Assembly (NCBI GenBank): GCA_046565765.1
Contig: JBKHXX010000048.1
Coordinates: 1 to 64,000, forward strand
Direction: 5' to 3'
Source of the DNA: JBFMCT01 sp046565765
GTDB taxonomy: Bacteria; Actinomycetota; Acidimicrobiia; Acidimicrobiales; AC-14
Length of the DNA stretch: 64,000 bases
The notes beneath the pieces were generated by a model that was not told the origin of the DNA, ran no database searches, and was given only the letters and a program-made list of their open reading frames with translations. Shown piece by piece: positions 46,843 through 55,061 of the stretch. Made by a program: the position numbers and the translations under genes. The number at the start of each line of letters is the position of its first letter. The stretch's first letter is position 1.

Positions 46843-47588
46843 ACCACCAGCAGCTGGTCGACGAGCTGGCCGCCCTGGTGGCCGTCGAGCACGCCCTGGT
46901 CGTGGACAACCTCCAGATCTCCTACGCACTGGGCACCGATCGCGACGACGTCGAGACGCCGATGGGGCCGGCGTCCCCCCAGGGTCGGGAGGCGGCGGGC
47001 GTGGCCCAGTCGTCGGCCATCAACGACATGCGCCACCTCAAGTCGCTGTACCGCCTGCTCGGGACGGTGGGCGGCCGGGCCGGGCTGGGCCGGGCCACCG
47101 AGGTGCAGCCGGCCTCGAGCTGGGCGGTGCCGCTGGGCTCGGTGACCGCGGCCACGTTCACCGCCTTCGAGGCCCGCCAGCGGGCGATCGCCGAGGCGGT
47201 GGACCGCCGCCTCCTGGCCCTGGTGGCGGCCCTGCCCGCGGTCGACCCGCCCCTCCCCGCCGACGTGCGCGACCGGCTGGAAGCGGACCTGACGTTCGTC
47301 GCCGACCACGCCGGCACGGTCGAGGCGCTGGTCTCGCCCATCCGCCAGCCGAGCCCGCAGTCACACGTCCGGGCCACGCGGGCCGAGCCGGCCACGGACG
47401 CCGAGCGGAGCCTGGTGGCGGTGAGCGACCGCACCTACCGGGCGCTCGTGGCCATGGTCGAGGGCTGGCTGTCCCACGACGAGCTGCTGTTCGACCTGTC
47501 CGGCCGGGCCCAGTCGGCGATGAACGAGCTGGACGACCTCAACGCCCTGCTGGTGGGGCGGGGGCTCGTCCCACCCCTCCGCCCGTAG
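46839..47588 (+). CDS. Ferritin-like domain protein
   Basis: The 249-residue all-helical protein has ELAALVAVEHALVVDNLQISYAL and INDMRHLKSLYRLLG, the E-x-x-H and acidic-H helices of ferritin-like/iminophenylpyruvate dimer synthase-type domains, and a second helical half with MVEGWLSHDELLFDLSG. Metal ligands are partly present; diiron chemistry is possible but not assured. The start overlaps dppC by GTGA, so it belongs to the transporter operon. Confidence 0.65.
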   Translation: MNHQQLVDELAALVAVEHALVVDNLQISYALGTDRDDVETPMGPASPQGREAAGVAQSSAINDMRHLKSLYRLLGTVGGRAGLGRATEVQPASSWAVPLGSVTAATFTAFEARQRAIAEAVDRRLLALVAALPAVDPPLPADVRDRLEADLTFVADHAGTVEALVSPIRQPSPQSHVRATRAEPATDAERSLVAVSDRTYRALVAMVEGWLSHDELLFDLSGRAQSAMNELDDLNALLVGRGLVPPLRP

Positions 47589-47596
47589 GGGGGCGG

Positions 47597-48280
47597 TCAG
47601 CCGAAGAGGGTCAGCGGCTCGGGGTCGGGAGGGTCGGCGCCGTCGGGCACGGGCTGGACCAGGTCGGGGCTGTCGTTGCGGACGTCGCCCACCCGGCGGT
47701 CGACGGGATGGGAGGTGAGGGTGCCGGCGGCCGAGGGCCGGCAGAGGGCATCCACCTCGGACTGCCGGAGCGGGGAGTGGTGGAGCCAGCGGTCGAGCAC
47801 GTCCGCGCCGAGCACGACCGGCTCGCGGTCGTGGACGGCGGCCACGTCCGGACCGGAGGCGGTGGTGAGGATCGTGCAGGTGAGGGCGCCGTCGGGGTTG
47901 CGCTCCCACAGGCCGGCCAGTACCAGCGGGTCGCCGTCCGCCCGGCGAAAGAAGCGGGGCCGGCGGCGGTGCCCTTCGCCCGCCCACTCGTAGAAGCCGT
48001 CCACGGGCACGGCCAGCCGCCGCGACCGGACCGCGTCCCGAAAGGCGGCGCTCATCGTCACCGTCTCCGAGCGGGCGTTGAACAGCCGTCCCCTGAGCCC
48101 CCAGGTGAAGGCCTGGAGCACCCGCTCGCCGCCACCGGTCTCGAACAGGCCGACCAACGGGCGGGTGGGCGCCACGTTCCAGCTCGGCTCCCACGACTCG
48201 AGCAGCGCGGGCACCACGCGGGCGGCGAAGTACTCGGCCAGCCCGTCGAGAGGCCGGGCGACGGCGACGCGTCCACACAT
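47597..48280 (-). CDS. SRAP (SOS response-associated peptidase, YedK/HMCES) protein
   Basis: The 227-residue protein begins MCGRVAV with catalytic Cys2. It has NVAPTRPL, GRLFNARSETV, VDGFYEWAG (glutamate) and AAVHDREPVVLG (histidine), the four conserved SRAP sites. Such proteins form thiazolidine crosslinks with abasic sites in single-stranded DNA to protect them during replication. The C-terminal 25 residues are low-complexity. The start is fixed by the need for cysteine at position 2. Confidence 0.92.
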   Translation of the reverse strand: MCGRVAVARPLDGLAEYFAARVVPALLESWEPSWNVAPTRPLVGLFETGGGERVLQAFTWGLRGRLFNARSETVTMSAAFRDAVRSRRLAVPVDGFYEWAGEGHRRRPRFFRRADGDPLVLAGLWERNPDGALTCTILTTASGPDVAAVHDREPVVLGADVLDRWLHHSPLRQSEVDALCRPSAAGTLTSHPVDRRVGDVRNDSPDLVQPVPDGADPPDPEPLTLFG

Positions 48281-48328
48281 CTACGTCATGCCGCGGGCAC
48301 CCGGGTCCTGCGGACCACGCCCGCTGCT

Positions 48329-48355
48329 GTCGGCGGGGTCCCCAGCCCCGCCGAC
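48329..48355 (-). terminator. Strong GC hairpin downstream of the ABC exporter gene
   Basis: GTCGGCGGGG and CCCCGCCGAC form a perfect 10-bp stem with a 7-base loop, about 90 bp past the exporter stop. There is no U tract. Confidence 0.5.
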
Positions 48356-48444
48356 CTGGCAACCACCGGTATGGCCGAGCCAGCCGCGGCTCACCGGCAC
48401 GGCAGTGTGCACAACTGCCGGATGTACCGGCATCTCGGCACGGT

Positions 48445-50262
48445 TCACCGGTAGGCCCGGGCCTGCAGGTCGAACAGCTCGGCGTAGGTGCCGCCCGCGG
48501 CCAGCAGGTCGTCGTGGGTCCCGGTCTCGGTGATGCGGCCACCGGCCAGCACGCAGATGCGGTCGGCGAAGCGCACGCTCGACAGGCGGTGGGAGATGAG
48601 CAGGGCGGAGCGGCTGCGGTAGAGCGACGCGACCGTCTCGAACAGGTCGCGCTCGGCGCGCGGGTCCAGGGCGGCGGTGGGCTCGTCGAGCACGACCAGG
48701 GGAGCGTCGCGCAGGAACGCCCGGGCCAGGGCGATGCGCTGCCACTGCCCGGTCGAGAGGTCGACGCCGCCGAAGTGGCGGGACAGGGTCGTGTCGTAGC
48801 CGTCGGGAAGGGCGGCGACGATGTCATGGGCGCCGGCCCGGGTGGCGGCGGCCACGATGGCCTCCCGGTCGGCCATGCGGGCGGGGAGGCCGATGCCGAT
48901 GTTCTCGGCGGCGGTGAGCGAGGGGTAGCGCACGAAGTCCTGGAAGACGATCGCGATGTGGGCCCGCACCGCGGCCGGGTCGCAAGCGGCGAGGTCGACG
49001 TCGTCCCAGCGGATCGTGCCCGCGGTGGGCCGGTAGAGGCAGCACAGCAGCTTGGCCAGGGTGGTCTTGCCGCTGCCGTTCTCGCCGACCAGGGCCACGA
49101 CCTCGCCCCGCCCGATCTGCAGGTCGACACCCGACAGGACGGGCCGGCTCGCGCCCCGGTAGGTGAACGACAGGCCCTCGGCCACGATGCGTTCGAACCG
49201 CGGCGACGGCCCCTTGCCGTTCGCCCGGACGGCTACCTCGTCGACGAAGCTGCGGTAGTCGGCCGCGGTCGAGGCCACCTGCCGCACCCCGCTCAACTCG
49301 CCCACCAGACGCTGGAAGCCTCCCTGCACCCGCCGGGCGGCCAGGCCGTCGGTGAGGGCGTGGGAGACCGACGTGCGGCGGGTGGCGAGCCCGGTGAGGA
49401 GGCGACCGGCGGCGGGGCCGCCGGTCATTCGGCCGGCGAGCCGGCTCACCAGCATGCGCCGGGCGTTGCCCCGGGCCATCTCGCGCTGCTCCCGCATCCA
49501 CGCCACGGCCAGCTGGTCGTGGCGCTCCAGGAGCAGCGACGTGGCGCCGAAGGCCCGCAGCTCGTGGGCGGCGTGGGTGCCGGTCAGGTAGGAGCGCAGC
49601 GTCATGGCCTCGCGCATGTGGCGGGGGCGGCGGCCGAGCATGCGCGCCGGGTCGTTCGTGCGGCCCAGGACGGCCCACTGGGCCAGGGCACCCCCCACGG
49701 CCAGGGGCACGAGGGCCCGGTCGCCGGGCCCGGCCGCCAGCACACCGCCGGTGAGGCCTGCCACCGCCTGGGGGACGGCCAGGGCCCGCCGAAGCACCTC
49801 GGAGTGGCGCCCCGCCCCGTTGAGGGCCTTGTGGATCCGGTCCTGCACCTCCGGGTCCTCCACGTCGGCCAGCTCGAGGGTGGCGACGACGGCCAGGACG
49901 TTGCCTTCGGCCCGCACCCGCACCGCCTCGGCGATGCGGCCCTGGAGCGTGCGGCCGACGACCTCGCCGCCGGCCGCGGCCGCGCCGAGCACCGCGAAGC
50001 GGGCCAGGCGGGGCGCCTGGGCGCGGAGCTCCCTGCGGGCCAGCACCGCCTCGAGGACGGTGCGGCCCGACGAGAGGGTGGCGAGCTCGGCGCCGGTGGC
50101 GGCCACCGTCACCGCGGCCAGGGCGAGCACGCCGGTCCGGTCGGCGGCCCACGCCAGGCGGAGCGACTCCCGCACGACCTGCGCCGCCTCGGCGGCGGTG
50201 GCCGGCTCGCCGTCGACCGGCCCGAACCGGTCGCCGCCGTAGATGACCCGGACCTCGCTCAC
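48445..50262 (-). CDS. ABC exporter, membrane domain fused to ATPase
   Basis: From GTG 50262 the 605-residue protein has a transmembrane half of about 350 residues with weakly hydrophobic helices and an ATPase half: Walker A VGENGSGKTTLAK, signature DLSTGQWQRIALARAF, Walker B PLVVLDEPTAALD and the switch SHRLSSV. It resembles type IV exporters that act as dimers; the cargo is unknown. The membrane half contains unusually many charged residues, so prediction of helices is weak. It lies 17 bp after the CPBP gene stop and may share its transcript. Confidence 0.85.
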   Translation of the reverse strand: MSEVRVIYGGDRFGPVDGEPATAAEAAQVVRESLRLAWAADRTGVLALAAVTVAATGAELATLSSGRTVLEAVLARRELRAQAPRLARFAVLGAAAAGGEVVGRTLQGRIAEAVRVRAEGNVLAVVATLELADVEDPEVQDRIHKALNGAGRHSEVLRRALAVPQAVAGLTGGVLAAGPGDRALVPLAVGGALAQWAVLGRTNDPARMLGRRPRHMREAMTLRSYLTGTHAAHELRAFGATSLLLERHDQLAVAWMREQREMARGNARRMLVSRLAGRMTGGPAAGRLLTGLATRRTSVSHALTDGLAARRVQGGFQRLVGELSGVRQVASTAADYRSFVDEVAVRANGKGPSPRFERIVAEGLSFTYRGASRPVLSGVDLQIGRGEVVALVGENGSGKTTLAKLLCCLYRPTAGTIRWDDVDLAACDPAAVRAHIAIVFQDFVRYPSLTAAENIGIGLPARMADREAIVAAATRAGAHDIVAALPDGYDTTLSRHFGGVDLSTGQWQRIALARAFLRDAPLVVLDEPTAALDPRAERDLFETVASLYRSRSALLISHRLSSVRFADRICVLAGGRITETGTHDDLLAAGGTYAELFDLQARAYR

Positions 50263-50279
50263 GAGGCCCGAGCGTACGG

Positions 50280-51560
50280 TCAGAAGCCGGCCGCGGGCCG
50301 CCAGGTTTCGAGCATGGCCTCGAACTCGTCGAACGAGCGGGTCGTGCCGTCGGAGCGGAACATGGCGAGCCACAGCCGGTCGCCGTCGGGGCGCACGACC
50401 ATGCGGCCGTCCTCCCCCTCGATGTTGGCCATCATCGAGACGGACGGGCCGGCGGGGAGATCGAAGATCGCCACCGAGGAGAGGTCGATGACGATCGACC
50501 CCGGGAACGGCACCGCGCCCCGTGCCAGGTCGGAGGCGACGGTGCCGACGTCGGGCAGCATGGGCACGTCGAGGTAGGCGAACTCGACCTGGGCGCCGAG
50601 CGGCCCGACCAGCGAGAGCTCCTCGCCCGACACCCCCGTCGACACCTGGTACGTCGCCGGCACCGACACGATGGCGCCGGCCCCCGACACCTCGGCCGCC
50701 GGCCCGTGGCTGGCGGCGACGGCGATCAGCAGGAGCATGCCGTTGAAGGTGGCGTGAGCGGTGATGGAGCCCACCAGCCCGCGCCGCCAGTAGACCAGGG
50801 CCAGGAGGATGCCCATGGCCACGTAGTACCGGAACTGCGAGAACCGGAGGTGGGCCAGGCTGAAGGCGATGGCGCTGAGCCAGATCGCCGCCTTCTTGCC
50901 CTTGTCCCGCAGGGCCTCGGCCAGGAACCCCCGGAAGATCAGCTCCTCCACCACGGGGGCGGCGATGACCAGCAGGACGAACCCGAGCAGGAACGACAAA
51001 GGCGAGCCCTGCACCGCCAGTAGCGAGGTGGTCGGGTCGAGGACGGGCCGGCCCATGGCCAGCCGCAGCCCGCCGAACAGCACGATGGCGACCGCCCCAC
51101 CGACGATGAAGCCCTCGATCGCACCGCGCCGGGCCGTGCCGCGGCCCGTGTCCGGTCGCAGGCCCAGCTCGGCCGAGCGCAGCAGGGTCCATCCCGCAGC
51201 CAGGCCGTAGCAGACCAGGCCGACGAACAGGGAGACCATGATGGCCGTCGCCCGCTCGACGTCGGCGGCGAGGAGGAAGCCGGCGGTGAGGGCCTGGACG
51301 ACCAGGTTGAGCAGGATGATCTTGGTGACCGTCCGCCCCGCCTTGCGGCCGGCCCGGGCCGCCGGCCCCCGGGGGGAGGCGGGCAGCACGTCCTCCTCGC
51401 CGTGGAGGCCGCTCGACCCGTCGAGCTCGGCCGGGGCACTGGCGCCGCACATGAGGCAACGGTCGCGGCCGGCATTGCCGTAGCCGCACGAGCACAGCCA
51501 CACCGCCGACCAGTCGTCGTCGAGAAGGACCGAGCTGTCGCCCCGCTGCCGCCGTGCCAT
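50280..51560 (-). CDS. CPBP-family intramembrane protease with N-terminal zinc ribbon and C-terminal extra domain
   Basis: The 426-residue protein starts with a cytosolic zinc ribbon (cysteines 23, 25, 35 and 38, as CSCGYGNAGRDRCLMC). Membrane helices follow with the CPBP motifs EELIFRGFL, FSLAHLRF and ITAHATFNGML, the glutamate and histidine residues of Rce1/CAAX-like metalloproteases. A C-terminal domain of about 130 residues (VPATYQVSTGVSGEELSLVG onward) ends the protein. The zinc ribbon and tail are not part of standard CPBP proteins. It may cut a membrane substrate recognised by the ribbon. Confidence 0.85.
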   Translation of the reverse strand: MARRQRGDSSVLLDDDWSAVWLCSCGYGNAGRDRCLMCGASAPAELDGSSGLHGEEDVLPASPRGPAARAGRKAGRTVTKIILLNLVVQALTAGFLLAADVERATAIMVSLFVGLVCYGLAAGWTLLRSAELGLRPDTGRGTARRGAIEGFIVGGAVAIVLFGGLRLAMGRPVLDPTTSLLAVQGSPLSFLLGFVLLVIAAPVVEELIFRGFLAEALRDKGKKAAIWLSAIAFSLAHLRFSQFRYYVAMGILLALVYWRRGLVGSITAHATFNGMLLLIAVAASHGPAAEVSGAGAIVSVPATYQVSTGVSGEELSLVGPLGAQVEFAYLDVPMLPDVGTVASDLARGAVPFPGSIVIDLSSVAIFDLPAGPSVSMMANIEGEDGRMVVRPDGDRLWLAMFRSDGTTRSFDEFEAMLETWRPAAGF

Positions 51561-51634
51561 GGATGCCCCCTTGCCGGGGCCGTCCGGCCCCTGTGGGCGT
51601 GATCGGCGGCGGGACGGGGCATCTTGAGGTCGCC

Positions 51635-51664
51635 CTTGTTTAAACAGGTTGACCTTGCTATAAA
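51635..51664 (+). promoter_or_regulatory. SDR promoter with near-perfect palindrome
   Basis: TTGTTT (51636-51641), 17 bp and TATAAA (51659-51664) make a good -35/-10 pair, the latter 6 bases before the ATG at 51671. The palindrome CTTGTTTAAACAGG at 51635-51648 overlaps the -35 box, as a TetR-type operator might. Confidence 0.5.
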
Positions 51665-51670
51665 CGGTCC

Positions 51671-52360
51671 ATGAGCGTTGCGATCGTCACTGGAGCGTCC
51701 CGGGGGCTGGGCCTGGCCCTGGCCCGGGCGCTGGCCGAACGGGGCTGGAACCTGGTCCTCGACGCACGGGGCGAGGCCGCCCTGGCCGAGGCGGCGGACG
51801 AGCTGTCCGTCGGCACCAAGGTGGTGGCCCTGGCCGGCGACGTGGCCGACCCGGCCCACCGCCGGGCGCTGGTCGACGCCGCCGCCCGGCTCGGGGGCCT
51901 CGACCTGCTGGTGAACAACGCCAGCGTGCTGGGCCCCAGCCCCCAGCCCCGCCTGGAGGACTACCCCCTCGACGTGCTCGAGCACGTCTACCGGGTGAAC
52001 GTGCTGGCGCCCCTCGCCCTGGTGCAGCTCGCCCTGCCGCTGCTGCGCTCGTCGGGCGGGAGGGTGCTCAACGTGACGTCGGACGCGGGAGTGGAGGGGT
52101 ACGAGGGCTGGGGCGGGTACGGGTCGTCCAAAGCCGCCCTCGAGCAGCTGAGCAACGTGCTGGCCGCCGAGCACGCCGAGCTGCGCGTCTACTGGGTCGA
52201 CCCGGGTGACATGAACACGCAGATGCACCAGGAGGCGTACCCGGGCGAGGACATCTCCGACCGGCCGCCGCCCGAGGCGAGCGTGCCCGGACTGCTGGCG
52301 CTGGTCGAGGGCGACCGCCCGAGCGGCCGCTACCGCACGGCCGAGCTGGTCGGGCCATGA
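51671..52360 (+). CDS. Short-chain dehydrogenase/reductase
   Basis: The 229-residue protein has TGASRGLGLALARALAERG, DLLVNNASVLG, LNVTSDAG with the serine and the catalytic YGSSK motif. It is an NAD(P)-dependent oxidoreductase of unknown substrate. The stop overlaps the QueA-like start (ATGA), and the two are followed by the SufR-like regulator gene, also overlapping. An intact example of the family, unlike the broken copy near 2.8 kb. Confidence 0.92.
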   Translation: MSVAIVTGASRGLGLALARALAERGWNLVLDARGEAALAEAADELSVGTKVVALAGDVADPAHRRALVDAAARLGGLDLLVNNASVLGPSPQPRLEDYPLDVLEHVYRVNVLAPLALVQLALPLLRSSGGRVLNVTSDAGVEGYEGWGGYGSSKAALEQLSNVLAAEHAELRVYWVDPGDMNTQMHQEAYPGEDISDRPPPEASVPGLLALVEGDRPSGRYRTAELVGP

Positions 52361-53442
52361 CGCCGGTGGCCGCGGCCGGCTCCCTCGACTTCCACCTGCC
52401 CGTCGAGCGCCAGGCCCACGAGCCGCCCGAGGCGCGGGGCCTGGAACGGGACGGCGTGCGGCTGATGGTGTCCCGCCCGCTGCTGGCCCCGACCGACCAC
52501 CTCGTTCGCGACCTGCCCAGCGTGCTGCGCCCCGGCGACCTGCTGGTGGTGAACACCTCGGGCACGCTGCCCGCCGCCCTCGACGCCCGCCGGGCCGACG
52601 GCTCCCGCCTCGTCCTCCACCTGTCCACCCGGCTCCCGCCCGGCCTGGGCGACCCGAACGCCGCGACAGCCCTGTGGCTGGTCGAGCTGCGCCGCCCGGT
52701 GCCGCCCGCCTCGGCGCCCTTCCGCGACGACGTCACCGGCGAGACGCTGCGGTTGCCGGGCGGGGGCGGCGTGGAGCTGCTGGCCCGCCATCCCGGCTCC
52801 CGCCGGCTGTGGGTGGCGGCCGTGCACCTGCCCGTGCCGCTGCCCGCCTACCTGGCCGAGCAGGGCCGGCCCATCCGCTACGCCCACGTCGGGCGGGACT
52901 GGCCTGTCGACGCCTACCAGACCGTGTACGTGACCGAGGCGGGCAGCGCCGAGATGCCCAGCGCCGGCCGCCCGTTCACGCCCCGGCTCATCACCGACCT
53001 GGTGGCCCACGGCATCGGCGTCAGCCCGCTCGTGCTCCACGCCGGCGTGTCCTCCCTCGAGGACCACGAGCTGCCGCCCCCCGAGCCGTACCGGGTGCCG
53101 CCCGAGACGGCCGAGCGGGTCAACACCACCCGGGCCGCGGGTGGCAGGGTGGTGGCCGTGGGGACGACCGTCGTGCGGGCGCTGGAGACGGTGGCGGACG
53201 ACCGCGGCGTCGCCCATCCCGGCCACGGCTGGGCCGACACCGTCGTCACGCCCGATCGGGGCGTGCGGGTGGTCGACGGGCTGCTGACCGGCTGGCACGA
53301 GCCGCGGGCGTCGCACCTGCTGATCCTCGAGGCGCTGGCCGGCCGGCGCATGCTGGAGGACGCCTACGCCGCCGCCCTCGAGCGCGGGTACCTCTGGCAC
53401 GAGTTCGGCGACCTCCACCTCCTGCTCCCCGACCGCCCGTGA
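52357..53442 (+). CDS. QueA-like S-adenosylmethionine:tRNA ribosyltransferase-isomerase family protein
   Basis: The 361-residue protein has LRPGDLLVVNTSGTLPAAL, YAHVGRDWPVDAYQTVY, EMPSAGRPFTPRLITDLVAHGIGVSPLVLHAGV and RVVAVGTTVVRALE, all matching QueA. QueA transfers the ribosyl part of SAM to preQ1-tRNA to make epoxyqueuosine. No other queuosine gene is nearby, and the actinobacterial QueA-like group often lacks them; the real role is thus open. Overlaps both neighbours by 4 bp. Confidence 0.85.
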   Translation: MTPVAAAGSLDFHLPVERQAHEPPEARGLERDGVRLMVSRPLLAPTDHLVRDLPSVLRPGDLLVVNTSGTLPAALDARRADGSRLVLHLSTRLPPGLGDPNAATALWLVELRRPVPPASAPFRDDVTGETLRLPGGGGVELLARHPGSRRLWVAAVHLPVPLPAYLAEQGRPIRYAHVGRDWPVDAYQTVYVTEAGSAEMPSAGRPFTPRLITDLVAHGIGVSPLVLHAGVSSLEDHELPPPEPYRVPPETAERVNTTRAAGGRVVAVGTTVVRALETVADDRGVAHPGHGWADTVVTPDRGVRVVDGLLTGWHEPRASHLLILEALAGRRMLEDAYAAALERGYLWHEFGDLHLLLPDRP

Positions 53443-54149
53443 CCGACACCCCCGACCCCGGCACCCTGCGGGCCCTCAGCACCAGCCGCCAGGACCTGCT
53501 GCTGGCCCTGAAGAAGGCGGGCGAGGCCCGGGCCGAGGAGCTGGCCGCGACGTTGGGTGTCACGGTGAGCGCGGTACGCCAGCTGATCGACTCGCTGGTG
53601 AACGAGGGGCTGGTGGCCTTCCGGGAGGAGCGGGGCGGCCGGGGCCGCCCCAAGCACTGGTACCGCCTGACCCGCGACGCCGAGGGTTTCTTCCCCAAGG
53701 CCTACGGCGGCCTGACCAACGAGCTGCTGGGGTACGTGACCGACGCCGACCCCGCCCTGGTCGACGCCATCTTCGAACGCCGCCGCCAGCGCCGCGTCGC
53801 CCAGGCCAAGGCCCGGCTGGAGGGACGCGACTTCCCCGCCAAGGTCCGGGAGCTGGCCCGCATCCTCGACGAGGACGGCTACCTGGCCGACTTCGAGGCC
53901 CTGCCCGACGGCACCTTCCGGGTCACCGAGCACAACTGCGCGGTGCTCGACGTGGCCGAGCGCTACGGGGGGGCCTGCTCGTCGGAGATCTCCTTCCTCC
54001 GGGAGGCACTGGAGGACGCCCGCATCGAGCGGGTCAGCCACATGATCGCGGGCGCCCACAGCTGCGCCTACGTGATCCAACCCCCTGCGTTTTGGGGCGC
54101 CCGAACCACGCCCCACGTGGCCACGACGCCCCAAAACGAGGGACGGTGA
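53439..54149 (+). CDS. SufR-like winged-helix regulator with Fe-S cysteine motif
   Basis: The 236-residue protein has a winged helix at about 15-75 (ALKKAGEARAEELAATLGVTVSAVRQLIDSLVNEGLV) and a C-terminal domain with cysteines 167, 180 and 209. The spacing C-x12-C-x28-C agrees with the cluster-binding motif of SufR-type repressors as I recall it. Such proteins sense Fe-S status and repress suf operons. sufB lies 16 kb away. The last 23 residues are encoded by a dispersed inverted-repeat element, probably an added tail. Confidence 0.82.
   Translation: MTDTPDPGTLRALSTSRQDLLLALKKAGEARAEELAATLGVTVSAVRQLIDSLVNEGLVAFREERGGRGRPKHWYRLTRDAEGFFPKAYGGLTNELLGYVTDADPALVDAIFERRRQRRVAQAKARLEGRDFPAKVRELARILDEDGYLADFEALPDGTFRVTEHNCAVLDVAERYGGACSSEISFLREALEDARIERVSHMIAGAHSCAYVIQPPAFWGARTTPHVATTPQNEGR
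54087..54138. repeat. Dispersed inverted-repeat element, copy B
   Basis: Left arm 54087-54110 and right arm 54116-54138 pair over 12 outer and 5 inner positions, with an internal mismatch. The left arm differs from that of copy A (20871) at two bases. It overlaps the 3' end of the SufR-like gene, adding about 17 codons to it. Confidence 0.75.
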
Positions 54150-54520
54150 GCCCGCCGGCCGAGGACCGGCCCCTCGACCACACGCCCGTGCACACCGCCG
54201 ACCTGCCGGCCACGCCGCAGCGGGAGCGGGCCATCCCGGCGGAGGCGTGGGTGGAGGCGCCGGCCGGGCTCACCACGCTGGGCGCCGACCTGGGCCACTC
54301 GCAGACCTACTACATCCGTCGCATCGGCCGGTGGCTGCTGTGGCGCGCCGGGCCCGCGGCCAAGGGGGACGCCCGCTACATCGCCTACGCGGCCGACGAC
54401 CTCGCCCGCCGGTGCACGTACCGGGTCCGCCCCGACGGCACGGGGGAGGGGGTCGGGGCCGACGGCGTGCACCACAGCCGGTTCCGGGCCTGGAAGGAAG
54501 CCCTCCGGGACACGACCTAG
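54146..54520 (+). CDS. Hypothetical protein, 124 residues
   Basis: Starts at GTG 54146 overlapping the regulator stop by 4 bp. The first 40 residues are Pro/Ala-rich; the rest (GLTTLGADLGHSQTYYIRRIGRWLLWRAGPA, then RYIAYAADDLARRCTYRVRPDG) is a mixed alpha/beta segment with many Arg and aromatic residues. I recognise no family. Coupling suggests expression with the regulator. Confidence 0.5.
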   Translation: MSPPAEDRPLDHTPVHTADLPATPQRERAIPAEAWVEAPAGLTTLGADLGHSQTYYIRRIGRWLLWRAGPAAKGDARYIAYAADDLARRCTYRVRPDGTGEGVGADGVHHSRFRAWKEALRDTT

Positions 54521-54534
54521 AGGAGGCCAGCCGC

Positions 54535-55011
54535 CTACGGGTCGCCGGTGCCGGCCGCCCGCAGCGCCTCCACCCGGGCGGTCACGTCGGCCAGGGCCGC
54601 GTCCAGGTCGCTCCGGGCGTCGTCGGCCGGGCCCGCGGCGAGGGCCGCCACCGCCCGCTCGATCGCCTCGACCGCCGCCTCCCCCTCGGCCAGCGGCTTG
54701 TCCCGGACCCGACCGGGCAGGGCCGAGGCGGCCACCAGGGCGTCGTCCACGGTCACCGCCTGCACCGCCAGGGCGGCTCGGGCGTCGGTGAAGCCCGGTA
54801 CGGCCCGCAGGCCCCCGACCGCGTCGCGCAGCCGGCGGTGCAGCACCGCTTCAGGGGTGGTGGCGGTCGTCCAGGAGCCGGGGGCCCGGGTGGGCATCCC
54901 GGGGACGACCTGGTTCGCCGCCTCCGACTTCCGCTGCCGGAGACGGCTGGCGGCCGTGCCCACCACGACGACCACCACCGCCACCGCGGCGAGGACGACG
55001 AAGACGATCAC
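54535..55011 (-). CDS. Small membrane-anchored helical protein downstream of the TIR-CHAT gene
   Basis: The 158-residue protein has an N-terminal membrane helix (MIVFVVLAAVAVVVVVVGTAA) followed by a basic stop-transfer RLRQRK and about 130 residues of mainly alpha-helical, alanine-rich sequence. It lies 50 bp downstream of the TIR-CHAT gene on the same strand, so the two probably share a transcript. No family recognised. It could be a target or anchor of the TIR-CHAT protein (inference). Confidence 0.6.
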   Translation of the reverse strand: MIVFVVLAAVAVVVVVVGTAASRLRQRKSEAANQVVPGMPTRAPGSWTTATTPEAVLHRRLRDAVGGLRAVPGFTDARAALAVQAVTVDDALVAASALPGRVRDKPLAEGEAAVEAIERAVAALAAGPADDARSDLDAALADVTARVEALRAAGTGDP

Positions 55012-55061
55012 CGGCCTGCAACGCTACGCGAGCGGGAAGCTCCGGAGCCGGGCCGGCGCCC

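Noticed and set aside
54535..55011. Gasdermin cleaved by the CHAT domain
   Set aside because: The neighbour is only 158 residues with one N-terminal helix, too short and of the wrong build for a bacterial gasdermin.
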